Assembly (NCBI RefSeq): GCF_001936615.1
Contig: NZ_MLBF01000007.1
Span: 1-64,000 of the forward strand
Direction of reading: 5' to 3'
From: Desulfosporosinus metallidurans
GTDB lineage: Bacteria > Bacillota > Desulfitobacteriia > Desulfitobacteriales > Desulfitobacteriaceae
DNA: 64,000 bases
Below are positions 26,965-35,921 of this stretch, piece after piece. The notes beneath the pieces are model-generated. The model was not told the DNA's origin. It was given only the letters and a program-made list of their open reading frames with translations, and did no database searches. Every line of letters begins with the position of its first letter. Within the stretch, counting starts at the first letter, position 1. The translations under genes were made by a program, and so were the position numbers.

Positions 26965-27153
26965 CTATTTAAGGTGAATACAGTGTGCTGGGCAGCCCTC
27001 GGCAGCTTCTTTGACGGCTGCCTCAAACTCAGCGGGAACCGGTTCTACATAGGCTACTGCCAACCCATCCGCCTCCATCTTAAATACCTCAGGACAGAAT
27101 TCAGGGCATGATTCACACCCGATGCACTCTTCTTTGTCTACTTCAGCAATCAT
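26965..27153 (-). CDS. Small 4Fe-4S ferredoxin
   Basis: A 62-residue ferredoxin from the ATG at 27151-27153, with AAGGAGG six bases upstream; a longer reading runs into the antisense tupB remnant. One complete cluster motif (CIGCESCPEFCPEVF) and a C-terminal cysteine pair (CPAHCIHLK) fit a monocluster ferredoxin of the clostridial/Thermotoga type. It is a cytoplasmic electron carrier. Its ribosome binding site lies at the very edge of the tupB remnant, so its native promoter may have been lost or replaced. Confidence 0.88.
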   Translation of the reverse strand: MIAEVDKEECIGCESCPEFCPEVFKMEADGLAVAYVEPVPAEFEAAVKEAAEGCPAHCIHLK

Positions 27154-27160
27154 AATGTAC

Positions 27161-27406
27161 CTCCTTGTAACAGCGGTTATTGCTGGTTTTGGGGCCATTG
27201 TTTCGGAGATTGGGGCGTCTATAGCGGTCGGAGGGAACATAAAAGAACAGACTCGTGTTCTCACAACTGCAACCGTTCTAGAGGTTTCCAAGGGCAACTT
27301 CGACATCGCTATTGCCTTAAGTATTATTTTATGCTTACTAGCCTATGGGGCCACCTTAGGCTTAACCCTACTCCAACAAAAACAGAGTCACCGAGGTGGT
27401 ATATGA
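27161..27406 (+). pseudogene. tupB: tupB remnant (C-terminal third of a tungstate ABC permease)
   Basis: Residues AVIAGFGAIVSEIGASIAV and the following text to LLQQKQ match the C-terminal ~75 residues of the intact TupB at 63260-63961 almost exactly, with clear but not recent nucleotide divergence (about four in five bases alike by eye). Nothing upstream of LLVTAVIAGF is preserved: the preceding bases belong to the oppositely oriented ferredoxin gene. It is a fragment of a second tup locus. The 175 bases after it, up to the chemoreceptor gene, hold no gene I can name. Confidence 0.85.
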
Positions 27407-27582
27407 TTAAGGGACAAATTAATAAAGCTGAACAGCAGCTAAGCTCCTTGAAAAGCTCCATAAACTGAAAGTTCCCGGCTTCGGTTAACCGAGTTGTTGT
27501 CGAACGTGACGGCGAGCATTTTTTTCATAGCCTTTTTTACACGTCGCCGTTCTGAATCCATGTTAAATATCCAAATACAGTT

Positions 27583-29247
27583 CTAGAAGCGGAACTTATT
27601 TAATGTATTTTGTAATTCCTGAGCCATCGTCGTGAGAGTTTGGCTAGCTGCAGCGATCTGTTCAACTGAAGCCGTTTGTTCTTCTGTAGCAACTAAAACC
27701 GTCTGAGTTTCGCTTAAATTGGACCTACTAATATTTTCAATTTCTCGCACCTTAGTCACGACTTGTTGGCTACTATTAGCCATTTGAAGTGTCGTCGCGG
27801 TAATTTCTTGGACTTGGGTGGATACTTGTTCAACAGACCTCGCAATTTCGGCAAAGGCCATACCTGCTTTATCTACTACCTCGATTCCGTGCTCCACATC
27901 GTTAGCCCCTACTTCCATGGACCGTACCGCATCATGAATGTTAGTTTGATTTTCCTTGATTAGTCCAGCTATTTTGGTAGCAGCTTCTGCTGACTGCTCG
28001 GCGAGCTTACGGACTTCTTCCGCGACAACCGCAAAGCCACGTCCCTGCTCACCCGCCCTTGCAGCCTCAATAGCAGCATTGAGAGCCAGTAAGTTGGTCT
28101 GTCCTGCTATGTCCGAAATCACATTTGTAATTTCTCCAATTTGTTTGGAACTTCCCGCTAGTTTACCGATACTTTCTCTAACATCTGACGTGCCTTTTGC
28201 AACTGCACCCATCTGTTTGACTGCATTGTCCACAGCTTTCTGCCCTTCTTGTGTAACGGAAAAGGTTCTTTCAGTCTGTTGAGCCACGGTGCTGGCCGTG
28301 GCAGCCATTTGCTCTATGCTTGCAGACATTTTCTGAATTGCGGCGGAGGTCTCTTCGATGGCACTTGACTGATTCTCAGCACCAGAAGAAACACCCGTAA
28401 TCGCAACGGAAATCTGGTTGGCTGCTTGGGTATTTTGCTCAGCACTAGCATTTAATTCTTCCGCCGATGCCGCCACCTGTTCAGACAATTCATATACTTG
28501 TTTGACCAAGTCTCGCAAATTCTGGGTCATTCGATTAAATGCTGCTGCCAACTCCCCAATTTCATTCTTAGCTTTTACTTCAATTTCTTTTGCTGTTAAA
28601 TCCCCGTCCGCTATTTTAGTTGCCTCAGCAGCTATGGCTCTTACTGGGCTAATAATACTTCGAAGGAGAAACCAAGCTATGATAATACTTATAAGTATTG
28701 CAATAGATCCTATACTTATTGCCACATTTCGCAAAATGACGCTACGTGCAATATCATCTTTTCCTTCTTGAGCAATAATCTTTTTCTCACGATCAATAAA
28801 TTCATTCATAATAGTCTGGAGTTGTTGCCTCAGAGTAGAATACTGCCCTTTATATATATTTACTGCTTCGTCATGCGATGTCATCATTTGGTCTTCAAGC
28901 ACAACCATTTGTTTATTTAATCCGTCAATCTTATCAAAGTCTACTTTGCTACTAGGGTCAAGTTCTTGCATTCTCTTAATATCACTATCAATCTTGTCTG
29001 CATATAAATTATATCTAGTAAGTTCCTGGTTGGATGGGTCTATTATTATCCCCCTAACAGCATCGGTTAAAGTAAGTTCATCAAATTGAATGTCCTTTGC
29101 AGTTGACAAAATTTCAATGTTGGTATTGGCCATCTTGTCCATAATTTGACTATCTGAAATTAGTCCACTAATAGAAATACCAAGGGCAATGACGAAAGTA
29201 AAAACAATGAGACCCATACTAAATTGCAAACTGTATTTTTTAAACAT
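27583..29247 (-). CDS. Methyl-accepting chemotaxis protein
   Basis: A 554-residue transmembrane chemoreceptor. TM1 is at about 8-30; a four-helix-bundle periplasmic-type sensor region (4HB_MCP) spans about 35-170; TM2 is near 173-195 ([20 protein letters not shown]), followed by a HAMP domain. The signalling domain has the conserved hairpin tip ([21 protein letters not shown] and [18 protein letters not shown]). The 4HB sensor gives no hint of ligand. It would feed CheA/CheW, not encoded here. Confidence 0.95.
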   Translation of the reverse strand: MFKKYSLQFSMGLIVFTFVIALGISISGLISDSQIMDKMANTNIEILSTAKDIQFDELTLTDAVRGIIIDPSNQELTRYNLYADKIDSDIKRMQELDPSSKVDFDKIDGLNKQMVVLEDQMMTSHDEAVNIYKGQYSTLRQQLQTIMNEFIDREKKIIAQEGKDDIARSVILRNVAISIGSIAILISIIIAWFLLRSIISPVRAIAAEATKIADGDLTAKEIEVKAKNEIGELAAAFNRMTQNLRDLVKQVYELSEQVAASAEELNASAEQNTQAANQISVAITGVSSGAENQSSAIEETSAAIQKMSASIEQMAATASTVAQQTERTFSVTQEGQKAVDNAVKQMGAVAKGTSDVRESIGKLAGSSKQIGEITNVISDIAGQTNLLALNAAIEAARAGEQGRGFAVVAEEVRKLAEQSAEAATKIAGLIKENQTNIHDAVRSMEVGANDVEHGIEVVDKAGMAFAEIARSVEQVSTQVQEITATTLQMANSSQQVVTKVREIENISRSNLSETQTVLVATEEQTASVEQIAAASQTLTTMAQELQNTLNKFRF

Positions 29248-29487
29248 AATTTATTACCTCACCATTCAATACTCTTGGCTACTCTAATTTTAAAGATAAC
29301 CTAATCTCTTCAACCTTAACCTTACTTATTTAACGTATTCACCTGAGTAGGGGTAACTTTTGCCGTAACGAAATTCTCAAGCTGTTTTGCGAGTTTTTTC
29401 TCTTTGTACTAACCCAAGTTTAGCGACATAATTTTCCACCAATAGGCCCAGCAAGGTTGTAGCGTCTGATAGGATGAATATTTAGGA
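29248..29487. other. Intergenic stretch, nothing recognised
   Basis: About 240 bases between the chemoreceptor gene and a small open frame on the same strand. I see no gene, strong hairpin or clear promoter. Confidence 0.4.
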
Positions 29488-29730
29488 CTACAACCAATTC
29501 TCTGCTGACTTAGGGAACCTTTCTTTTACAACATTTGGATTTATGGGAGAGTTAAAATCAGGGGTTTTACTGCTGTTTTTTTTAAAAAACCCGCATAATT
29601 TTAAAGCCATTAATACAGCCGAATCTGTAACAGATGTGGCGATGGTGGAAACATACGCCTCAACAGCATGAGTGAGCATCCATTCTAGTGGCAGCTGTTT
29701 GACCTTGGTGGTTGCTTCATCATCAATCAT
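29488..29730 (-). CDS. Short hypothetical protein
   Basis: An 80-residue frame with an acceptable GAGG about nine bases before the ATG. The product (MIDDEATTKVKQLPLEWMLTHAVEAYVSTIATSVTD...) is helical, without a recognised domain. It is the last frame of the long minus-strand catabolic island, 33 bases after the EamA transporter. Confidence 0.4.
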   Translation of the reverse strand: MIDDEATTKVKQLPLEWMLTHAVEAYVSTIATSVTDSAVLMALKLCGFFKKNSSKTPDFNSPINPNVVKERFPKSAENWL

Positions 29731-29763
29731 CCTGTTGGGACCTCTTTTATAATCTTAAACCTC

Positions 29764-30696
29764 TTAAAGCGTTTTAGAATGCGGTTGTATAACTCTATTT
29801 CGCATTTGGGTTTTATATTGGCCAATAGAAGTAATTACAATACCCATGATAATAAACATACCTCCGACAATGTGATATGAAAGTAATTTTTCATTGAGTA
29901 TGTAAGAAGCTAACAAAACATTAAATACCGGAATTAAATTATAGTAGGCGCTAGCCTGTATTGGACCTACTTTGGAAACGCCAGTATTCCAAAATAAAAA
30001 AGCAACCACTGACGGAAAAATACCTAGATATAACAACGAGAGGCCTGCACCTAATGTAATATGAGGTATTGGTTGCCATATACTTTCCACCAAACTACCC
30101 GGAATCATAAAGATTAGCCCTGCCATTACTGCCAAAGAGGTGCTTTGCATGGGCTTTAGTACATTCGAAACGTTTCTGATTAAAACAGTATAAAACCCCC
30201 AAATAAAAGTACTCGAAAATACTAACAAGTCTCCAATATTAAATTGGAGTTTTAAAAGATCTAATAAGCTTCCCCGGCCAACTATAAAAGCTATACCAAG
30301 GAATGAAATCAGTAAACCCAACAGACTTGAGCGAGTTAACTTTTCCTTTAGCAAAAAATAACCTAGAAAAGCAATAGTCATCGGGTTAAACGAGTTAATT
30401 AAAGTCGCATTAATACTACTAGTATAGTGAAGTCCCCAGTAAACCAAGGGATTAAATATTGCAACTCCGGTTAAACCCATAACGATGATTTTTATCCAAA
30501 TACGCCCTTTTGGAAGTCTAGTCTTACTAAAAAAAAGTATCGGAATGAAAAATAAACCCGCAACGGAAAAGCGAACTGTGCCTATAAAGAGTGGTGGAAA
30601 TTCAACAAGGGTTTTTCCAACTATAAAATTAGTGCTAAAAATTAAGGCAACCATAATAAGTTTTAAGTGTGGTAAAGGATCGAAATTTTTGGCCAT
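29764..30696 (-). CDS. EamA/DMT-family transporter
   Basis: A 310-residue membrane protein with ten predicted helices in two EamA repeats (starting LKLIMVALIFSTNFIVGKTLVEFPPL and IGDLLVFSSTFIWGFYTVLIR). The conserved C-terminal repeat signature is PIQASAYYNLIPVFNVLLASYILNEKLL. Members export or import amino acids, nucleobases or other metabolites. An RBS (GAAAGGAG) precedes the ATG. It lies 16 bases after an XdhC-like gene and is probably cotranscribed, so it may move the compound, or a product, handled by the molybdenum hydroxylases. Confidence 0.85.
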   Translation of the reverse strand: MAKNFDPLPHLKLIMVALIFSTNFIVGKTLVEFPPLFIGTVRFSVAGLFFIPILFFSKTRLPKGRIWIKIIVMGLTGVAIFNPLVYWGLHYTSSINATLINSFNPMTIAFLGYFLLKEKLTRSSLLGLLISFLGIAFIVGRGSLLDLLKLQFNIGDLLVFSSTFIWGFYTVLIRNVSNVLKPMQSTSLAVMAGLIFMIPGSLVESIWQPIPHITLGAGLSLLYLGIFPSVVAFLFWNTGVSKVGPIQASAYYNLIPVFNVLLASYILNEKLLSYHIVGGMFIIMGIVITSIGQYKTQMRNRVIQPHSKTL

Positions 30697-30712
30697 TCAA
30701 ACCACTCCTTTC

Positions 30713-31066
30713 TTAAGATATTTGAGTGGTTTTATTAGCAATTTGTCTCTCTTTTAGATTTAAGGGTTCGATAAAGATCTCCATGATACCGCCACATACC
30801 ATACCATCGGCTTCAGCAACATCGTGTGTTAAGTCTACTTGTACCGTAATTGGTTGTCCCGACTCCATAACCATAAAGGCAACCCTTCTGGCTTCTGCTT
30901 CGCCGCACCCTCCCCCAATCGTTCCTACCGTTTGCCCGTCACGAAAGAACAAGACTTGGGCGCCTGCTTTACGAGGGGTCGACCCTCGAGTTGTAATAAG
31001 CGTTGCTAAGGCGACTTGTTCATCTTTTCCTAAACACATAATGACATCAAGTACCCTGCTATCCAT
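30713..31066 (-). CDS. XdhC/CoxI N-terminal-domain protein (Mo-hydroxylase maturation)
   Basis: A 117-residue protein consisting only of the XdhC_CoxI domain: VALATLITTRGSTPRKAGAQVLFFRDG, TIGGGCGEAEARRVA and a conserved Cys in MVCGGIMEIFIEP. XdhC-type chaperones bind molybdenum cofactor, aid its sulfuration and insert it in xanthine-dehydrogenase-type enzymes. Here it is separate from its usual Rossmann partner, which is encoded just upstream and overlaps by eight bases. Together they probably form one maturation factor. Confidence 0.88.
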   Translation of the reverse strand: MDSRVLDVIMCLGKDEQVALATLITTRGSTPRKAGAQVLFFRDGQTVGTIGGGCGEAEARRVAFMVMESGQPITVQVDLTHDVAEADGMVCGGIMEIFIEPLNLKERQIANKTTQIS

Positions 31067-31844
31067 TGTTCATACCTCCTTGTTGTGTTTTCAGTCCATG
31101 ACTGTACCCATAGCGACGTACCATAATAATTTCTGCAATAATACTTACTGCAATCTCTGCCGGAGTTTGCGCCCCAATATCCAAGCCGATAGGTGCATAG
31201 ACGTTTATTAATTCTTCTTCAGTAAATCCTTCCTCGCTCAAATCTTCGATCAAGGCAGCAACTTTTCTCTTGCTTCCGATCATTCCGATATAAGCTGATT
31301 CTTTTCTCCTCAAAACTTCGGCTAGGCATGTTTTGTCGTGACGGTGCCCACGCGTCACAATGATCACATACGTATTTGTATCAAAAGGAAATTCACGAAT
31401 TGCTTTCTCAAAATCCTGGCATAGTACTTGATTAGCGGACTGAAAACGAGTTGGGTTTGCAAAGGATAAGCGATCATCAACAACGCTAACATGGAATTCA
31501 AGCAGTTTACCCATTTCTGTCAAGGGTACCGCAATATGTCCTCCACCTAAAATAAGCAAACGAGGTTGGGGTAAAATGGGATCAAGGAAAACCTTAATAG
31601 AATCATTGATGTAGATTATATTAGCAACTTTTGAAGCTTTCGCACGTAGAACGTCCTGAATAGATTCATTCAGTAAAGCTATTATCTCTGAATCAATTTG
31701 GCCCAAGATATACCGCCCTGTCCCGTCAACCAAAAATTTAGCTCCTGTGAAACAACGATCAGATTGGCTACTGACAATGGTACCCGTGACCCCGAAACGA
31801 TTGTCTTTCATCCATTGGTTTACAGCAGAATAGAACTCGATCAT
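31059..31844 (-). CDS. XdhC-family protein with Rossmann domain
   Basis: About 261 residues from the ATG at 31842-31844 (AAAGG eight bases upstream). The N-terminal third is a weak CoxI-like region; the rest is the XdhC_C Rossmann domain: PRLLILGGGHIAVPLTEMGKLLEFHVSVVDDR, TYVIIVTRGHRHDKTCL, YIGMIGSKRKVAAL and APIGLDIGAQTPAEIAVSIIAEIIM. It overlaps the XdhC/CoxI gene downstream. The pair should insert or sulfurate the Mo cofactor of the hydroxylases encoded upstream. Splitting XdhC in two genes is common in clostridia. Confidence 0.9.
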   Translation of the reverse strand: MIEFYSAVNQWMKDNRFGVTGTIVSSQSDRCFTGAKFLVDGTGRYILGQIDSEIIALLNESIQDVLRAKASKVANIIYINDSIKVFLDPILPQPRLLILGGGHIAVPLTEMGKLLEFHVSVVDDRLSFANPTRFQSANQVLCQDFEKAIREFPFDTNTYVIIVTRGHRHDKTCLAEVLRRKESAYIGMIGSKRKVAALIEDLSEEGFTEEELINVYAPIGLDIGAQTPAEIAVSIIAEIIMVRRYGYSHGLKTQQGGMNNG

Positions 31845-32202
31845 ATGTATCAACCTTTCCCGTTATAAGTTTTCAAAGATAACTTTAAAATTTATCCCCC
31901 TCTAGCTTCTTCCTTTAGAACGTACAAGGCTTTAAACATACCTCCTTGTACAAGTACAGGTAATCGAGCTTTTCCAAAAAATTTTTATTAGGATTCTGTA
32001 AAACAGAAACGGTCAGGAACTAGTTCGATCTCGACTATAAGGCTTTTTTATATACCATAACAAGATTTTCAATATGTCTTCGTTATTTCGTTAATTTACG
32101 TTATCTATACCAACCTCCCAATGCTGATTCTGAGATTACACAAGCCCTTTTCCTTTTATACAGGCAAAAGGGCCTGTCAGCCGATAGATTCAGTTTTCTA
32201 AA
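31845..32202. other. Intergenic region with a terminator-like hairpin
   Basis: About 360 bases between the Mo-hydroxylase operon and the xdhC-like genes, with no gene. A hairpin at 32144-32173 (GCCCTTTT and AAAAGGGC) lies 30 bases beyond the stop of the Mo subunit and could end part of the transcription. No clear sigma-54 or sigma-A promoter was found for xdhC. Confidence 0.45.
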
Positions 32203-34494
32203 TCATATATTACTATCTTCCATTGCCCTTAAGATCTTTTCCGGCGTAATCGGCAATTCCTTGATCCTAACCCCCACTGCATTGAATATTGCATTGGCAA
32301 TTGACGGTGCCGTAGGCGTTAATGCGGGTTCTGCCAAACCCTTCCCTCCATAAGGGCCGTTAGGGTCATTCGATTCGACAAAGATAGTTGTGATTGGAGA
32401 AACGTCCGTAATTCGAGGCATATTATATTTTTCGAAATTTCGATTAAAGACAATACCTTTTTTCATTCCCATATCTTCCATGAGCGTATAGCCAATTCCT
32501 TGAGCTATAGCGCCTTGCACTTGGCCTTCCGCCAAAAGTGGATTGAGGGTTTTACCCAAATCATGGGCAGCTACCATATTAAGAACTTTAACCGTTCCAG
32601 TTAACCTATCCACTTCTACTTCCGCTACCTGAGCCGCAAAGGGATAGGCACAGGAAATATTACCATACTTAGTCTGTGGATCAACCATACTGACATCGGG
32701 CGGTATATAAACCCCCTGTCCAGTTATAAGCCCCCCACCCAACTGAGCCCAACCAAATTTTGCTGCCTCAGCAACTGTCATTTTTTTCTCTAAGTTAGTA
32801 ACGCTGCTTATTATCCCTTTACTAATATCTAGTTCATCTTTTTCGGTCTTAAGTACTGCGGCTGCGACAGTCAATAACTTTACTCGAGCATCAATAGCCG
32901 CCAGCCTCACTGCATTACCGCCGAGGGTGGTTGCTCGGTCTCCAAAAGTGCCCAACCCATGAGGGCTGGTATCAGTGTCAACGTAAGATACTGTAACGTC
33001 AGATATGTCCACCCCTAACTCATGAGCAGCAATTTGGGCGAAAGTAGTCAGAGCTCCCTGACCCAAATCCGTTTCACCCACAAAGACGATTACTTTACCC
33101 TGCTCGTTAATACGAATATCGCTACAAGCACCATCAAAATAGGGTAGAAAGGTACGGTTTCCCGACACATGGAGACAACAGGCTAGCCCAATTCCCCGAG
33201 CAAATCTCTTGTTTTCCTGTTTCTGTTGACGTTTAGTGTTCCAATCAGCACCGTTAGTGCTTTGACGAATGCAGTCGCTCAAACCACTGCTTAAAACCTT
33301 CCAGCCATGGGGAGTTGTATCTCCAGCCTGAATGGCATTTTTCAGTCGAAGTTCGGCTGGATCCATACTAAGCTTTTCGGCAGCCATGTCCAGTAAGCTT
33401 TCATACGCGAAATGAACTTGGGGATTGCCAAACCCCCTAAAACAACCAGTCGCTAATTTGTTCGTATAAACCAAAAATCCTTTGGTGTGAAGGTTGTTTA
33501 TCCGGTAGAGGTTGTCATGTCTGTGGCAAGCGCTTAACAATATCCCATGAGCATAATTAACATAAGCACCACTATCTGCAACAATTTCCGTTTCCTTAGC
33601 AGCCAGAATTCCGTCCGCTCGCACGCCAAGCTTCATTCGAATCTGCATGGGGACACGTGGCAGACCTGATAAGAAATCTTCTTCCCTAGTATTGATCATC
33701 TTTACCGGTCGGTTAGCTTCTCTTGCCAGTAAAGCGCACAGAACATGCAGTTTATATTCCAGCTTACCCCCAAATGCCCCACCAATAGGCATCTGTATAA
33801 TTCGTACTTGGTCTTCCGAAATTCCTAAAGCCTTAGAATAAGTGATCCTCCCCAAAGTAGGGGATTGCATAGGAATCCATAGAGTAACACGCCCCCTAGC
33901 ATCCCACTGGGCTACTGCTGCATGGGGTTCAAGATAACCATGATACTGTAGTGGTGTGCTAAATGAATCCTCTACAATGACTGCTGACTCCTTAAATCCT
34001 TGTAGTAAGTTGCCGCGAGAAAACTCTATTTTATAGGGAACATTACTTTGTTGATCAGGGTGAATCAGAGGAGCTCCCTCTCTCATAGCTTCTAGGGGAT
34101 CAAGCAGGACAGGCAATTCCTCATAGTCAACCTTTATTAGCCGCAGAGCCTCAGCCGCAATATCAGGATCTATGGCGGCAATAACGGCTACTTCGTCACC
34201 TACGTAATGCACTTTTTCCCCTGCCAAAAGCTGCTCATCCAAAACCGACTGACCTGCAACCGAATAATAAGGATACAATCGATCTCGCCCCGTTAGGACC
34301 ACTCTAACGCCCGTTAATTTCTTAGCTTGGCTGGTATCAATGTTTAAAATCTTGGCATGTGCCAAAGGACTGCGCAAGACTTTACCATACAATAACCCAG
34401 GTAGTTCCAAATCCGAGGTAAAAGTAAGTTTGCCACTAACTTTAGCCAAGCCATCAATCATAGGAATACTTTTTCCGATTAAGTCTCCGGACAA
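32203..34494 (-). CDS. Xanthine dehydrogenase-family molybdopterin-binding subunit
   Basis: About 763 residues from the TTG at 34492-34494, which follows GAGGAGG; the longer frame upstream overlaps the iron-sulfur gene. Typical features: VSGKLTFTSDLELPGLLYGKVLRSPLAHA, IGGAFGGK (Mo-pterin), ATGCFRGFGNPQ (an arginine contact), GETDLGQG and the C-terminal GGKGLAEPAL with the catalytic glutamate. It hydroxylates a carbon next to a ring nitrogen or an aldehyde using water, passing electrons to the 2Fe-2S and FAD subunits encoded just upstream. Substrate specificity cannot be read; the cluster suggests an N-heterocycle. Confidence 0.93.
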   Translation of the reverse strand: MSGDLIGKSIPMIDGLAKVSGKLTFTSDLELPGLLYGKVLRSPLAHAKILNIDTSQAKKLTGVRVVLTGRDRLYPYYSVAGQSVLDEQLLAGEKVHYVGDEVAVIAAIDPDIAAEALRLIKVDYEELPVLLDPLEAMREGAPLIHPDQQSNVPYKIEFSRGNLLQGFKESAVIVEDSFSTPLQYHGYLEPHAAVAQWDARGRVTLWIPMQSPTLGRITYSKALGISEDQVRIIQMPIGGAFGGKLEYKLHVLCALLAREANRPVKMINTREEDFLSGLPRVPMQIRMKLGVRADGILAAKETEIVADSGAYVNYAHGILLSACHRHDNLYRINNLHTKGFLVYTNKLATGCFRGFGNPQVHFAYESLLDMAAEKLSMDPAELRLKNAIQAGDTTPHGWKVLSSGLSDCIRQSTNGADWNTKRQQKQENKRFARGIGLACCLHVSGNRTFLPYFDGACSDIRINEQGKVIVFVGETDLGQGALTTFAQIAAHELGVDISDVTVSYVDTDTSPHGLGTFGDRATTLGGNAVRLAAIDARVKLLTVAAAVLKTEKDELDISKGIISSVTNLEKKMTVAEAAKFGWAQLGGGLITGQGVYIPPDVSMVDPQTKYGNISCAYPFAAQVAEVEVDRLTGTVKVLNMVAAHDLGKTLNPLLAEGQVQGAIAQGIGYTLMEDMGMKKGIVFNRNFEKYNMPRITDVSPITTIFVESNDPNGPYGGKGLAEPALTPTAPSIANAIFNAVGVRIKELPITPEKILRAMEDSNI

Positions 34495-34496
34495 AC

Positions 34497-35000
34497 TTAT
34501 CCCTCCTCTTCTAGAATAGTTTGTTTTAGTCGACGGGCTTTTAGTCGATCGGCAGCATCCTGAACTGCAGTTACAGTACGTGAATAGCCAGTGCATCGAC
34601 AGAGGTGCCCCACCATAGCTTGGTTAATATCTTCTTGGGTGGGGGCTGAATTTACATCTAACAGACCTTTAGTAGCTATGACCATTCCTGGACTACAAAA
34701 TCCACATTGAACTGCTCCAACAGCAACAAAAGCCTCTTGGATCAAGCGAGAATCCTCATCGTCTAACCCTTCTATTGTTGTTACTACATCCCCGTCTAAC
34801 TCAACTGCTAATACAAGGCAAGCGTTTACGGGTTGGCCGTTAATCAGTACTACACAAGCCCCGCATTCTCCTCCATCACATCCCTTTTTAACCCCAGTCA
34901 AGCCCAATTGATTTCTTAAGAAATCTAATAATGTCTCATTGGCTTTAACGTCACTTTCGTAGTCAAAACCATTCACAACCAATCGAATCCTATAGTTCAT
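34497..35000 (-). CDS. Xanthine dehydrogenase-family 2Fe-2S subunit
   Basis: A 167-residue protein with the two expected clusters: plant-type CDGGECGAC...NAC near residues 40-62 and the helical domain CGFCSPGM with CRCTGYS. It carries electrons from the Mo site to FAD. It starts within the end of the FAD-subunit gene (four-base overlap) and its stop lies two bases before the Mo-subunit start, so all three subunits are coupled. Confidence 0.94.
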   Translation of the reverse strand: MNYRIRLVVNGFDYESDVKANETLLDFLRNQLGLTGVKKGCDGGECGACVVLINGQPVNACLVLAVELDGDVVTTIEGLDDEDSRLIQEAFVAVGAVQCGFCSPGMVIATKGLLDVNSAPTQEDINQAMVGHLCRCTGYSRTVTAVQDAADRLKARRLKQTILEEEG

Positions 35001-35836
35001 AGCTTACACCCGCCTAGATCACTGATTCCTTTAGATAACACTACTTGAGCTATCCGTAGCCAATATTCATCCTTATCTATGGGGATGGTCTGATTTACAA
35101 TACGTTTTACCATCGCAGTAGATTCTTCTTGATCTAAAATTGAATCAGCTTTTATAACCATTTCTACCTTTCTAGGCCACCGACCAGTTCCTCCCAGTAC
35201 AGTGATCAATCGACAGAAATCTCCCTCATTGATTTGTTCAATTCCTACCATGGCACTGACAAATGGCCGTCCCATGCTTTCTTTAGTCCAACGATTGTAA
35301 GCCCATTTAACAGATTTAGCCAAGGGAACCTTAACCTTGGCAAGGACTTTCTCGCTTCCAAACAATCTAATTATTTCCGGAGATAGTGTTTCCAGTAATA
35401 ACTCTTGTTTTCCCGCCAGATTATATAGTTCTACCACAGCTCCATAAGCTATTAGAGGTATTAGTAAATCAGCCTTAGCATTCTTACTCCCAATATTGCC
35501 CCCAACCGTTCCCCTATTCCTAATTTCTGATGAACCTACCTTTGAGCCAGCTTGGGCTAGCATTGGAGCATAAGTTTGTACCAGTTTGTCTATTATTAAC
35601 TCATTTAAAGTTGTGTTGGAGCCAATCACAAGCCAATTATTATCCAAGTATATTCCCTTGAGTTCGGGAATCCGCTTAATATCTACAAAAACTAGCGGAA
35701 CTGATATGTTATTATTAAGCCTGTTTTTAGGTAAAAGGTCTGTGCCACCGGCTAGAATTCTCCCCCATGGTCTATATGTTTCTAAAGCCTGAACTGCCTC
35801 ACTTATGCTAAAGACCCTTTCGTATGCAGTGATCAA
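34997..35836 (-). CDS. Xanthine dehydrogenase-family FAD-binding subunit
   Basis: A 279-residue CoxM/CutM-type FAD subunit starting at TTG (35834-35836) behind GGGGTGAAGAG. FAD-binding signatures: RILAGGTDLLP near the start and the GSSEIRNRGTVGGNIGS loop. It passes electrons from the 2Fe-2S subunit to NAD+ or another acceptor. It could also serve the fused hydroxylase encoded upstream, which has no FAD domain of its own. Confidence 0.92.
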   Translation of the reverse strand: MITAYERVFSISEAVQALETYRPWGRILAGGTDLLPKNRLNNNISVPLVFVDIKRIPELKGIYLDNNWLVIGSNTTLNELIIDKLVQTYAPMLAQAGSKVGSSEIRNRGTVGGNIGSKNAKADLLIPLIAYGAVVELYNLAGKQELLLETLSPEIIRLFGSEKVLAKVKVPLAKSVKWAYNRWTKESMGRPFVSAMVGIEQINEGDFCRLITVLGGTGRWPRKVEMVIKADSILDQEESTAMVKRIVNQTIPIDKDEYWLRIAQVVLSKGISDLGGCKL

Positions 35837-35865
35837 CTCTTCACCCCATTATTTCGCTTAATAAT

Positions 35866-35899
35866 GCTTAAGGGAGACCAGATCCAGCCACCCTTAAGC
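35866..35899. other. Inverted repeat between two hydroxylase genes
   Basis: GCTTAAGGG (35866-35874) and CCCTTAAGC (35891-35899) form a perfect nine-base stem in the 85-base gap between the fused hydroxylase gene and the FAD-subunit gene. There is no T tract, so it is more likely an mRNA processing or attenuation structure than a terminator. Confidence 0.45.
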
Positions 35900-35921
35900 C
35901 ATCGCAACCCTTCAATATTTA

